A program made the translations under genes and the position numbers. Shown in pieces: positions 46,817-54,721 of a stretch of DNA of 62,225 bases. This DNA is from Candidatus Schekmanbacteria bacterium RIFCSPLOWO2_02_FULL_38_14 (GTDB taxonomy: Bacteria > Schekmanbacteria > GWA2-38-11), in NCBI GenBank assembly GCA_001790855.1, contig MGDH01000019.1, positions 1 to 62,225 of the forward strand, given 5' to 3'. The notes beneath the pieces were generated by a model. The model saw only the letters and a program-made list of their open reading frames with translations, was not told the DNA's origin and did no database searches. The number at the start of each line of letters is the position of its first letter. The stretch's first letter is position 1.

Positions 46817-47167
46817 TCTACACCTCCTTTTTTTATCTTTAAAACGTTCTGTAATTATATATAGCAAAATCTATGCCAAAATATTTCTTCTGGATTGTGG
46901 AAGAGGTTTGCAAAGAAGTTTTGCAGGTTTAAATTCAGGAATTAATGAATGAATACAGAAAGTTATAATTTTTGAAAGGGTTTCAAAAGAGGTTTTTATG
47001 CTAAAAGTAATTTTTATTTTTTGTATCTAAGTTAAGCATTAAGTTGAAAACTTTTTTACACAAAAAGACCATATCGACAAATAATTGCCGGTTGAAAAAT
47101 TCTACAAAACAAGGATATCCTGCCTGTAAATATAGACGGGGGTTTTCTGCCCCGCCTACTAAAAAAA
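46817..47167. other. Intergenic gap with one palindromic word
   Basis: This 350-base stretch contains no gene I can support. It has AT-rich sequence and a GC-rich patch near 47130-47160 (GACGGGGGTTTTCTGCCCCGCC) of the kind seen in dispersed repeats. Open frames across it have no ribosome-binding site or family match. Confidence 0.4.
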
Positions 47168-47380
47168 TTACTTCCACGTTTCAATAAATTTTTTAAAGGA
47201 TCTGTCCCATGTTTTTTCAACCTCAGGAGGAAAAAAGCAGGCTGGAATTTCATTGCGCTTCCTGTGGTACTGGATGCACTGACAGCACAGACCATGTTTT
47301 TCACAGCCTGAATAGGAACAATTGCATTTAATGTTTGAGTTTAAGTTAGGACATTTTTTTTTCATTTCATCAAAATTCAT
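47168..47380 (-). CDS. DUF6485-like cysteine-rich small protein
   Basis: The 70-residue protein has the pattern CPNLNSNIKCNCSYSGCEKH, then GLCCQCIQYHRKRNEIPACF, with eight cysteines and several histidines. It resembles the DUF6485 family, whose role is unknown. The cysteine spacing suggests a zinc or iron-sulfur site. A GGAG site precedes the ATG. No partner gene is adjacent. Confidence 0.65.
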   Translation of the reverse strand: MNFDEMKKKCPNLNSNIKCNCSYSGCEKHGLCCQCIQYHRKRNEIPACFFPPEVEKTWDRSFKKFIETWK

Positions 47381-47855
47381 TTGTTTTTCTCCTTTTGCTA
47401 ATCATAACTCCATATAAATCCAAGTCCAAATGGACATTTGATTTTAGCCCGCTTACTGATTAGCGAAACATTCCTGTAACAGCTAAAACCTATCCATCAA
47501 AACTAATACTGGTATTTTATGAAATGTCAAGGTTTAAGCCAATGCTTCTGAAAGGTTTTTATTCTGAGTGTTTTTATTTAAGAAATCTTAATAACTATAA
47601 TAAAAACAGTATATTATAGTTTGGAATGTTTGTGTAAAACTTGTTTGACAGGCTGTTGAAAATGCGTAGCGAACGCAATACCCACAGCAAGTTGTGGGTA
47701 TTGCGATAGAATCAATAACATTTATGCTTAACTCTTCGATTTGCTGATAGATATATCAACTCAGCTATTTTTTGCACTCGCGCAATATTCAGTTTCATCG
47801 CAGAGTGTTACAATAGTTACATAGTAAGATGGCAACAGCTTGAATTAATTAATCA
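47381..47855. other. 475-base gap with a perfect 13-bp hairpin
   Basis: I see no gene here. The one structure is CGCAATACCCACA (47674-47686) with its exact inverse at 47693-47705 around a 6-base loop. It lacks a following T run, so a classical terminator is unlikely. The words around it (GGCTGTTGAAAATGCG) look like an old insertion end. Confidence 0.6.
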
Positions 47856-48062
47856 TTACTTTTTTTCAGGTTTTTTCCTGTGCCAGGCACCAAGGTCTTT
47901 TCCTGTTTTCTTTACCAACCAGTCTTCCAAAACTTCTTCCAGAATTCTCCAGTTTCTTCCAACTCTTATAGCAGGAATTTTCCCTTCTTTGGAATACCTG
48001 TAAGCAGTATGCATGTTGATTTTTAATATCTTGGCTGCCTCTCTAATTGTTAATATTTTCAT
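47856..48062 (-). CDS. Excisionase-family helix-turn-helix protein
   Basis: The 68-residue protein is a short MerR-like or AlpA-like DNA-binding domain (LTIREAAKILKINMHTAYRY, GRNWRILEEVLEDW). Such proteins are typical of mobile elements or of short regulators. No integrase lies beside it. The IS256 relic is 140 bases away on the same strand. It may be a leftover of a lost element. Confidence 0.75.
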   Translation of the reverse strand: MKILTIREAAKILKINMHTAYRYSKEGKIPAIRVGRNWRILEEVLEDWLVKKTGKDLGAWHRKKPEKK

Positions 48063-48199
48063 TTCCTCCCTCTCTAAAAAAAGTGTTTAGTTTCCATTAT
48101 TGTAAAAGTAGTTTTTAGACTTTAACAATGCATTTTTAATCAATAATGTGAGATAGTCCCTTCCTTTAGTTGAAGTAGAAAGGACCCTTTGACCATATC

Positions 48200-48649
48200 T
48201 TAAGCAACCATCTCCTTTCTGTCAAGAGATTTTTGTCCTAATGCAGCAACGAGTTTTGGTATTTCTCTCTCTGTAGCCTTAACCCTCTTGGACTTCTTCT
48301 CTGCCCTTAAGAGAGCTGCTACCGCCCATCTTTGAACCATGTCTCCACCGCTCCACCTTTTGACCCGTCCAGTGATAGTCCTGGTTACGGAGAAACAGGA
48401 CTCAATAGGGTTTGTAGTGGAAAGGGTCTTCCTTAAAAGCCCTGTTACACCTAAGTGATGCACAGTAAGGGTTTCCTCAAGACCTTTCCTAAGACTCGCT
48501 GCAGCAGAGGGGTTTATCCTCTCAATATCATCCAGCAGATTGTTGCAGACTGTGGAGTTCTCAGTTGCCCCTTGCCATAGCCCAAGTATATGCTTCTTGT
48601 CACTCTTACCTGCCTGCCGGCAGGCAGGTCCCGCCTGTCCTACTTTCAT
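48200..48649 (-). pseudogene. IS256-family transposase, C-terminal relic
   Basis: The last 120 or so residues match the C-terminal part of IS256-type (mutator) transposases (VTGLLRKTLSTTNPIESCFS, RWSGGDMVQRWAVAALL). Full-length members have about 400 residues, so most is missing. The N-terminal end of the frame contains the CTGCCGGCAG palindrome translated as PACRQAG, so a dispersed repeat has landed in it. It is not active. Confidence 0.8.
48608..48629. repeat. Palindromic repeat inside the IS256 relic
   Basis: A 22-base perfect palindrome centred on CCGG has the same core as 40584-40607. It lies where the transposase relic loses similarity. In other frames such repeats read as LPAGRQ- or ACRQAG-like peptides. 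Confidence 0.75.
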
Positions 48650-48748
48650 GTCCCTATGTGAGCCAATGGTTTGTAGTGATTTTCGCGAAAAGGGGAATCC
48701 AAACTTTTTCCCGAACAGTTCTGAAAGTTGTCATTTTTAGAACAGGGC

Positions 48749-49861
48749 TTAACCAATTGAGAAATTGGTTAGCTTTATATTTTTTAAATCACTGTTTCCA
48801 AGGCCTAAGTCCTGTGCAGCTTTGATGTGCAAGGCAAATTCCGCTGCTAAAGTCTTTCCCATCTCCTTAGCTTTTTTATCAATGATGCTGAGCCCTACAG
48901 CATCGTGGGCTACTAAATCCCTGCTTGCAATAATCTGGTTATTTATAAATTGTGGAGGTCCAAAAGGACCGTTTTCACAGATTCCCATAATGGCGTCGCA
49001 TAGAACCAGCTTGGTTTTATTTTTTATTTGAGGGTGAAGATTTAATTCAGCAATCTGAGGATTTGCCGTATGGTTATGCATTTTCTGGATAACTATTCCT
49101 GCATTTACTTCATCAGGTTTAAAGAAAAATGGTCCGTCTCCAAGGGGAATATAACCGTAAGCGCTCTTAAGAGAGAGAGTTACACCTGCCTTGGAAGCTC
49201 CGCTGCTTGATTGATTCAGGCAGTTTTTCAGGACAGGGACATTTATGATATAGTCGCAGTACTGAGTTAAGAGTTTTGAAAGGTAAAGCTCAAGGTCAAC
49301 GCTTGGAATCTTGACTTTAGTATTTTTATCATAGCCAATATTGTTATGGTTATGCCCAAAACATCTGTAACCATCATTCCCGTCATTGATAATATAGCCT
49401 GCTTTTTCCAGACTCCGGTCAAGCTTGTCCCATATCAGAATATTATTTTTCTTTATCCCTGATTCTGACAGGCTGTCAGCAATTGCATAGGCAACTTCAG
49501 GGTGGGTTGGAAGTTGGTGGTTTGTTACATTTACCTTAAACCCTATAATTTCTTTTTCTTTAAGGTTTGGGAATATATTGTGCCATGCATCTTTGATATT
49601 TTTTTCACCGGTCAGGCTTATTACAGCCTTGTCAACCATTTCCCTTGCAATGGCAGGGCTGATTTTTCCGGCTTCATTCATCACCTTTGAATGTGTGATT
49701 GTAAATACATCAGAAATGGTTATTGCGCTTTGTTTGGCTGTTTCTGCAAAGGCATTTGTGACAGAGTTTTTAAGTGCTGAAGAAAGAGGGATAGAGGCAG
49801 TGGCAAAACCTGCTGCCTTTATAAAAGAGCGCCGTGAGATTCTTTTCTTTTTGTTAAGCAT
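48749..49861 (-). CDS. Second Tat-exported DUF362 domain protein
   Basis: The 370-residue protein has a clear twin-arginine signal (SRRSFIKAAG from residue 9) and DUF362 blocks (IIGFKVNVTNHQLPTHPEV, VPVLKNCLNQSSSGASKAG). It resembles the protein at 40735 in layout. The amidohydrolase lies upstream on the same strand, so the two may form a unit. Its substrate is unknown. Confidence 0.85.
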   Translation of the reverse strand: MLNKKKRISRRSFIKAAGFATASIPLSSALKNSVTNAFAETAKQSAITISDVFTITHSKVMNEAGKISPAIAREMVDKAVISLTGEKNIKDAWHNIFPNLKEKEIIGFKVNVTNHQLPTHPEVAYAIADSLSESGIKKNNILIWDKLDRSLEKAGYIINDGNDGYRCFGHNHNNIGYDKNTKVKIPSVDLELYLSKLLTQYCDYIINVPVLKNCLNQSSSGASKAGVTLSLKSAYGYIPLGDGPFFFKPDEVNAGIVIQKMHNHTANPQIAELNLHPQIKNKTKLVLCDAIMGICENGPFGPPQFINNQIIASRDLVAHDAVGLSIIDKKAKEMGKTLAAEFALHIKAAQDLGLGNSDLKNIKLTNFSIG

Positions 49862-49954
49862 TAAAGTTTTCCTTTCATTTTTTCAGCATTAAGTAAAAAG
49901 AATTAAGAATTAATTTTTTGCTTAATACTTACTGCTTAATCCTTAATACTGTAT

Positions 49955-50770
49955 TTATGTTTCTCCAAAAAGCTTGACTGCGTTTTTGTAAAAAATTTTA
50001 TCAAAGTCTTTTGAATGAATCTTAAGCCTATTTATGAACTCCAGATATTCTCTGTGCGACACAAGCGAGTAATCCGTGCCAAAGAGAAGCTTATCAGGTC
50101 CAGCATAATATATCACATCTTCTATCTGTTCCAGCAACTTTTTCTTCAGCTCTTCTTTGTATGGAATATTTTTTCCGGGGAATAAGCCTGAGAGGTCAGC
50201 ATAGACATTTGGGTTTTTTGCAATGATTTCTTTTGTGTCAGTTATCCATGGATTTCCAAGATGGGAGATGACTATCCGCAGTTTCTGGAATTTGCAGGCA
50301 AGCTCATCAATGTTAAAGGGATGGGCATATTTAAGCATTGCATTTGGAAAGGATGTGTCGCCTGAATGAAAATAGACCGGAATTTTATATTTTATCGCAA
50401 GCTTGTATATGGGGCTGCATATTTCATCTGCCGGATAGAACTTAAGATAACCGGGGTATAATTTTATAGCTTTGAAAAAACCATTTTTAAAATCATTATC
50501 CAGTTTTTCCAAATCTTTTTTTTTGTAATCAAGAGGATTTATTGTTGCCGCTGCCCAGAAATATTTTGAATTTTTTCTTACGAACTCTTTGGCAAAGTCG
50601 TTGCTGAAGGTGCTCATAATAACCGCTTTTACTATATTGTTCTCCTTCAGGTCATTCATAAGCCCTTTAGGAGAATAATTAATCCCTATTTTTTTTGCAT
50701 CCTTGACAGAGCGGTTAAAATTAAAGTGAATGTGAATATGTGCATCAATGATTTTTTGTTCCTGTTTCAA
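49955..50770 (-). CDS. Amidohydrolase-family (TIM-barrel) metal-dependent hydrolase
   Basis: The 271-residue protein has the N-terminal metal site IIDAHIHIHF, then PVYFHSGD, VISHLGNPW and the C-terminal LLFGTDYSL with its conserved Asp. This is the amidohydrolase_2-like pattern. The substrate cannot be named. It lies 93 bases upstream of the second DUF362 gene on the same strand. Confidence 0.88.
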   Translation of the reverse strand: MKQEQKIIDAHIHIHFNFNRSVKDAKKIGINYSPKGLMNDLKENNIVKAVIMSTFSNDFAKEFVRKNSKYFWAAATINPLDYKKKDLEKLDNDFKNGFFKAIKLYPGYLKFYPADEICSPIYKLAIKYKIPVYFHSGDTSFPNAMLKYAHPFNIDELACKFQKLRIVISHLGNPWITDTKEIIAKNPNVYADLSGLFPGKNIPYKEELKKKLLEQIEDVIYYAGPDKLLFGTDYSLVSHREYLEFINRLKIHSKDFDKIFYKNAVKLFGET

Positions 50771-51045
50771 ATGAAAATCCTTTTGCTTGCAGGTCAGGAG
50801 ACCTGCTGCTACCCGGGTAGAATCAGGTCTCCTGACCTGCTGCTACTGATTGTCAAATTGCGGGATTGGAAAATCCCGCCTATCGATTAGGAGGGAGATT
50901 CCTCTCCTGCTGATTTTTCTTTTTAAATGAGTAATAAAAATAAATAGTTTAGGCAAGAAGAAAAATATGAGGAGTATAAATTTACAATTCTAAGTAGGTT
51001 ATTTTAACCTACATGGATGGAAAGAGTCTGAAACTTACATTTAAA
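50771..51045. repeat. Gap with paired palindromic repeats
   Basis: Two related palindromes, around AGGTCAGGAGACCTG (50790-50806) and CAGGTCTCCTGACCTG (50824-50839), each end in CTGCTGCTAC. A third stem GCGGGATTGGAAAATCCCGC follows at 50860. Near 50994-51012, GTAGGTT and AACCTAC form a short inverted repeat that may belong to the downstream control region. No gene is seen. Confidence 0.6.
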
Positions 51046-51082
51046 TTGACATATGTAAAGTTATCAAATAAACTTTACATAT
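51046..51082 (+). promoter_or_regulatory. Promoter and operator of the Fic gene
   Basis: TTGACA (51046-51051) and TAAACT (51069-51074) are 17 bases apart. They are overlapped by a near-perfect inverted repeat ATATGTAAAGTT (51051-51062) and AAACTTTACATAT (51070-51082). A repressor bound there would cover both boxes. Fic proteins with a C-terminal DNA-binding domain often control themselves, and the encoded protein ends in such a domain. Confidence 0.7.
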
Positions 51083-51105
51083 AAAAATCTTAATGTAATA
51101 AAACC

Positions 51106-52239
51106 ATGCCAAAAATATTTTTCAAAACAGGGACTTTTAAACAGCAGCGTAGCTATAAAAGTTTCTCGCCATCTTTTATTAATGTTCCCTTCAGATGGAA
51201 TGACAGGGAAATTGATATCCTGTTGGAAAATGCAACAAGGCTTTTAGGTGAATTAAACGCTTACTCCCTCCTTGTTCCTGATGTGGACTTTTTTATCCAT
51301 ATGCATGTGATGAAAGAGGCAACAACTTCAAGCAGAATTGAAGGGACAAAAACGGGTATTGATGAAGCAGTCCTGCCTATAGAAGAGATAAAGCCTGAAA
51401 GAAAGGATGACTGGGTTGAGGTACAGAATTATACAAAGGCAATGAATTCTGCAATTAATCAATTAAAAAAGCTACCGCTTTCAATTAGGCTGCTCAAAGA
51501 GGCACATAAAACCTTACTTGAAGGAGCACGAGGCAAACATAAAAACCCCGGTGAAATCAGGAGAAGTCAGAACTGGATTGGAGGTGCAACTCTCAAAGAT
51601 GCATCTTTTGTTCCACCTCACCATAACGAGGTTCCAGCTCTGCTGAGTGACCTTGAGAAATTCTGGCATAATGATAATCTTAAAATACCACATTTAATAA
51701 AAAATGCTATCAGCCATTACCAATTTGAAACAATTCATCCTTTCTTAGATGGAAACGGACGTATTGGGCGCCTGTTCATTACTCTTTATCTTATTGAAAA
51801 AGGTATGCTAAGCAAGCCAACGCTCTATCTATCAGATTTTTTTGAACGTAATAAGGGAACCTATTATGATTCTCTGACTATGGCGCGTGTTTCAAATAAC
51901 ATTGAGCAGTGGATTAAGTTTTTTCTGGTTGGTATTACAGAAACCGCTAAAAAGAGTAAAATGACCTTTGAGCAAATCATAGCATTACGGCATAAGTGTG
52001 AAGCTGAAATTATGACATTGGGAAGAAAAGCTAAAATTGGACAGAGTCTGCTAAGATTTCTCTATTCAGAACCCATTATGAGTGCAAAAAAAGTTGGGGA
52101 AAGATTACAAATTACTCACCCTGCAGCGAATCAGCTTATAAAGGACTTTCAGAAAATAGGTATTTTAAAAGAAATAACAGGTTTCAAAAGAAACAGACTT
52201 TTTGTCTTCAAAGAATATCTGAGGTTGTTTGAGAAATGA
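51106..52239 (+). CDS. Fic-family AMPylase with N-terminal inhibitory motif
   Basis: The 377-residue protein has the Fic motif [12 protein letters not shown] at 211-222. The inhibitory motif (S/T)xxxE(G/N) is present as S75-SRI-E79-G80, placing it in the class with an N-terminal inhibitory helix. The C-terminal 100 residues form a winged-helix domain ([20 protein letters not shown]). It could modify a target protein and control its own promoter. Its stop overlaps the DUF1016 start. Confidence 0.92.
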   Translation: MPKIFFKTGTFKQQRSYKSFSPSFINVPFRWNDREIDILLENATRLLGELNAYSLLVPDVDFFIHMHVMKEATTSSRIEGTKTGIDEAVLPIEEIKPERKDDWVEVQNYTKAMNSAINQLKKLPLSIRLLKEAHKTLLEGARGKHKNPGEIRRSQNWIGGATLKDASFVPPHHNEVPALLSDLEKFWHNDNLKIPHLIKNAISHYQFETIHPFLDGNGRIGRLFITLYLIEKGMLSKPTLYLSDFFERNKGTYYDSLTMARVSNNIEQWIKFFLVGITETAKKSKMTFEQIIALRHKCEAEIMTLGRKAKIGQSLLRFLYSEPIMSAKKVGERLQITHPAANQLIKDFQKIGILKEITGFKRNRLFVFKEYLRLFEK

Positions 52240-52895
52240 AAAAAATGAAAAGTAAAGATAAAGCATTAGTGACTCTTAAAGGTAAAAAATCAGAAGTAAC
52301 TGGTCAGATTTTAATAGATATTCGCTTAATGATAGAGCAATCACGTCATCGCTTTTCACGGATGATTAATACTGAGCTGGTGGTGCTTTACTGGAATATT
52401 GGCAAGAGGATTCAACAGGATATTCTTAAAGAAAAACGAGCCGAATACGGGAAGGCAATTGTGCAGACACTATCTGCACAATTATCTACCGATTACGGCA
52501 AAGGCTTCACAGCACGCAACCTCTTTAGTATGATACGTTTTGCAGAAGTATTTTCGGACAGGCAAATTGTGCACGCATTGAGTGCACAATTAAGTTGGAC
52601 TCATTTACGGGAAATAATTTATCTTGAAGATTTCCTTAAACGAGACTTCTATACCGAGATGTGCCGGGTTGAGCGCTGGAGTACCCGTACCCTGAAAGAG
52701 AAGATAAACAGTCTGCTTTTTGAGCGCACTGCCATTTCTAAAAAACCTTCCGAACTCGCTCGACAGGAACTTCAATCTTTGAGGGAAGAAGACAAAATGA
52801 CCCCTGACCTTGTTTTCCGTGACCCATACCTGCTTGATTTCCTCGGACTGACTGATACATACAGCGAGAGCGATCTTGAACGTCCTGATGACTGA
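52236..52895 (+). pseudogene. DUF1016 (YhcG-like) protein cut after its N-terminal domain
   Basis: Residues 20-210 match the DUF1016 N-terminal domain (LVVLYWNIGKRIQQDI, YGKGFTARNLFSMIRF, LSWTHLREI). The nuclease-like C-terminal domain that normally follows DPYLLDFLGL is missing. The last family-like residues are D-L-E at 52880. The final R-P-D-D and stop come from the adjacent integron cassette. It overlaps the Fic stop by 4 bases. Confidence 0.85.
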
Positions 52896-53007
52896 CGAGT
52901 GCCACTGTATCTTAACAACATACCTAAAACTGATTTGCATATCTTAAAACAATGCATCCTAAAAAAGCGTCGTATGGCACTCGTTCACTCCAATGACTTG
53001 TTATATC
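52879..53007 (-). other. attC2 recombination site
   Basis: On the minus strand it opens GATATAAC, then has the arm ACGAGTGCCA, a long AT-rich middle and the arm TGGCACTCGT, and ends at a GTT. The inner arms pair perfectly and have one extra base next to the left arm. The end core GTTCAAG comes from the flanking DUF1016 gene. At about 129 bases it is within the known attC size range. Confidence 0.7.
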
Positions 53008-53675
53008 TCTATCTCCTTCTTGTAAGAATGACCTTTCAGTAATTCTCTTATAATTTCTCTGAGAAGATTTAAAAATTTGCTCGTTTCTTCTATAGCTCTT
53101 TCCTGAATCCAATCTATCTTGTGTTTTTCTGGAATATCTGGAACAATCTCAGCGATATATAAAAACTCAAAAGTATATGGTTCTGTCAAAAGAAAATCTA
53201 TGTAACGTTTATCATCTGCTATGCCAATCAGTAGGTCTTTAGATTCAGATCCGTTTTTTATGTAATTTTTGTATATATGTGGTTTCAAGTGAAATCTTAG
53301 GGAATTGCGTATCCTATCAACCACTTTTAAGTACTCGTCTTTTTTCCAATTCGATAGCCATTCAGTATATTGTGAAATACGGCTCTTTAGATCATTAGAA
53401 AGGTTCATATCTAAAAGGAGCGTTGCAAGGTGATTATCGAACTCTTTTATCGACTCTTTATAAATGCTTATCAGCGCAAAGTACAGTTCCATACGGTTTC
53501 TGAAATCAAATACTTTATTTCGCTCTTTGGGTATTAAGAGATGTAATCGCATCCAAAACTCAAGTGAATTAGTTATCCGAAAAATCTGGAAGAGCACAAC
53601 TGTCTCGTCCTCAGACATCTGTGATAATAAATCACTCTGTATGTATATGCCGGTAGTTTTCATTCAGTGATATAA
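52881..53675 (-). mobile_element. Integron gene cassette 2
   Basis: Read on the minus strand, the cassette starts TTATATC after the recombining G, carries one gene (53663 to 53001) and ends with attC2. Its opening core GTTATATC is the exact reverse complement of the GATATAAC that opens its attC. The junction at 52880/52881 is a G^TT point inside DUF1016. The gene stop TAA is embedded in the attC core, typical of cassettes. Confidence 0.82.
53001..53663 (-). CDS. Cassette 2 protein, unknown, R-x5-H motif
   Basis: I do not recognise this 220-residue protein. It is largely alpha-helical in appearance. VDRIRNSLRFHLKPH contains R119-x5-H125, which matches the HEPN RNase motif R-x4-6-H, and the IRN-x-L-x-FH pattern is common in cassette-borne unknown proteins. 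Its ATG lies 5 bases from the attC1 end core. A defence or toxin role is possible but unproved. Confidence 0.7.
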   Translation of the reverse strand: MKTTGIYIQSDLLSQMSEDETVVLFQIFRITNSLEFWMRLHLLIPKERNKVFDFRNRMELYFALISIYKESIKEFDNHLATLLLDMNLSNDLKSRISQYTEWLSNWKKDEYLKVVDRIRNSLRFHLKPHIYKNYIKNGSESKDLLIGIADDKRYIDFLLTEPYTFEFLYIAEIVPDIPEKHKIDWIQERAIEETSKFLNLLREIIRELLKGHSYKKEIEI

Positions 53676-53740
53676 CGTTCCGGATGACCGGCGACAAAAG
53701 CGCCAGCTTTTGGAGTCCGAGTCGATCCGGTAGTTAGGCG
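53669..53740 (-). other. attC1 recombination site
   Basis: On the minus strand it opens with CGCCTAAC, then ACCGGATCGAC, an inner hairpin around CAAAAGCTGGCGCTTTTG, then GTCATCCGG, and ends at GTTATATC. The arms CCGGATCGAC and GTCATCCGG pair with one unpaired base in the left arm, a hallmark of attC. The site is 72 bases, typical in size. Confidence 0.85.
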
Positions 53741-54066
53741 AAAGCCCCATGTCATGGGGTGTACCCACTTTGATGAGTGCATTCTCACATCAACTACCTT
53801 GAATCACTTTCGTAACTCCGCCTGCGAAGTGTTAATAGCGATATGGGTCTGTTACTATTCTGACATTGGTAGCTTCCACATATGGGTCATCCACTTCCCG
53901 GACATTATCAGCCTCTACATATGGGTCGGTAGCGAGACGAACCTCCTCCGCTTCTACATAGGGATCAGTAACAATTCGGATATTCTTAGCCTCCACGTAT
54001 GGATCGGTTACTATTCGGATATTTTTCATTTTGCTACATCTCCTGTCATTTGTAGACCTCGCCTAA
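53676..54066 (-). mobile_element. Integron gene cassette 1
   Basis: On the minus strand this cassette starts after a G^TT point at 54067/54066 with TTAGGCG, encodes the 65-residue repeat protein and ends in attC1. Its opening core GTTAGGCG is the exact reverse complement of CGCCTAAC in attC1. No attC lies beyond 54067, so that point is either an attI remnant or a secondary target. No integrase gene is in the window. Confidence 0.83.
53832..54029 (-). CDS. Cassette 1 protein of five 13-residue repeats
   Basis: The 65-residue protein is almost wholly made of repeats with the pattern x-N-V/I-R-x-V-T-D-P-Y-V-E-A (residues 2-14, 15-27, 28-40, 41-53 and a shorter last one at 54-65 ending PYRY). 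Each repeat is 39 bases. An AGGAG site precedes the ATG. No signal peptide, cysteine or catalytic motif is seen. I do not recognise the family. A small repetitive solenoid or binding peptide is one guess. Confidence 0.8.
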   Translation of the reverse strand: MKNIRIVTDPYVEAKNIRIVTDPYVEAEEVRLATDPYVEADNVREVDDPYVEATNVRIVTDPYRY

Positions 54067-54067
54067 C

Positions 54068-54306
54068 ATTTACTTTTAAACTTATTCTACATATAAAAAC
54101 ATTTTATATTGAAATAATTTAGTGTCAAGATTTTTGTCGCAAAAATTAGCAAAAATTATATTATTCTTTTCAAGATGGACTTTTCTGTTTTACCCAAGTA
54201 AAATAAAATCAAAATTATTTGAAGTTTTTCATTTATTATATTTCGCTCGCTAAACCCTGCATTGAGTTGCAGGGAATGCGCTCGTTTTGCATTTTCAATA
54301 ACAATA
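54068..54306. other. AT-rich gap beyond the cassette array
   Basis: This stretch holds no gene I can support. It contains GCATTGAGTTGCAGGGAATGCGCTCG near 54258 and long AT-rich runs. No attC-like hairpin and no integrase fragment is visible. It separates the array from the collapsed transporter genes. Confidence 0.4.
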
Positions 54307-54447
54307 ATGACATTTAGAATAAAAAATCTTTTTTCACTGATATTCATTCTTTATCTGCTCCTGATTTTTCCAATTTTTTTATCCCCTGTTTTTGCAGAGA
54401 ACACCTTGAGCGACATTAAAAAAAGAGGCTATATCCTCCTCCCTTGA
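54307..54447 (+). pseudogene. N-terminal remnant of an amino acid ABC solute-binding protein
   Basis: The 46 residues comprise a signal peptide (FRIKNLFSLIFILYLLLIF and a following AFAE-like VFAEN site) and the start of a mature binding protein (TLSDIKKRGYI). The similarity then ends and the next sequence comes from an ABC ATPase in another frame. It is what remains of the first gene of a polar amino acid importer. Confidence 0.75.
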
Positions 54448-54670
54448 CCCTGAGCTTGCAGTTGAAGTGCTTGAGGTTATCAGGAATCTTGCAACAGAAG
54501 GAAAGACAATGATGATTGTCACACACCAGATTTCGTTTTTAAAAAATATCTGCCACAGGGTTCTGGTTTTTGACGAGGGGAGGATAATTGAGGATGGAAG
54601 CCCTGAACAGGTTTTCTCAAATCCCAAAAACCAGAGAACAGAAAGCTTTCTGAGGCATCTGAGGGGTTAA
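54434..54670 (+). pseudogene. C-terminal remnant of a polar amino acid ABC ATPase
   Basis: The frame reads SSSLDPELAVEVLEVIRNLA, the D-loop and beyond, then MMIVTHQISFLKNICHRVLV with the H-loop His and ends FLRHLRG. Walker A, signature motif and Walker B are missing. It joins the solute-binding-protein remnant at about 54434-54442, so a deletion removed the rest of the operon. Confidence 0.78.
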
Positions 54671-54721
54671 GTATACTTGTTTGCTGTAGGTTGCTCGTAT
54701 GCCGTATTCCAAAACTCCGGG

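Noticed and set aside
46526-46864. Plus-strand frame over the ChaB-like gene
   Set aside because: The minus-strand ChaB-like gene has a strong ribosome-binding site and a family match. The plus frame has neither.
53754-54122. Plus-strand frame of 122 codons with repeated IWVG-like words
   Set aside because: It is the antisense shadow of the 13-residue repeat protein and the attC region, and it has no ribosome-binding site.
52881-54306. Possible integron integrase gene
   Set aside because: I looked on both strands around the array and saw no tyrosine recombinase motifs. Any integrase must be outside the window.
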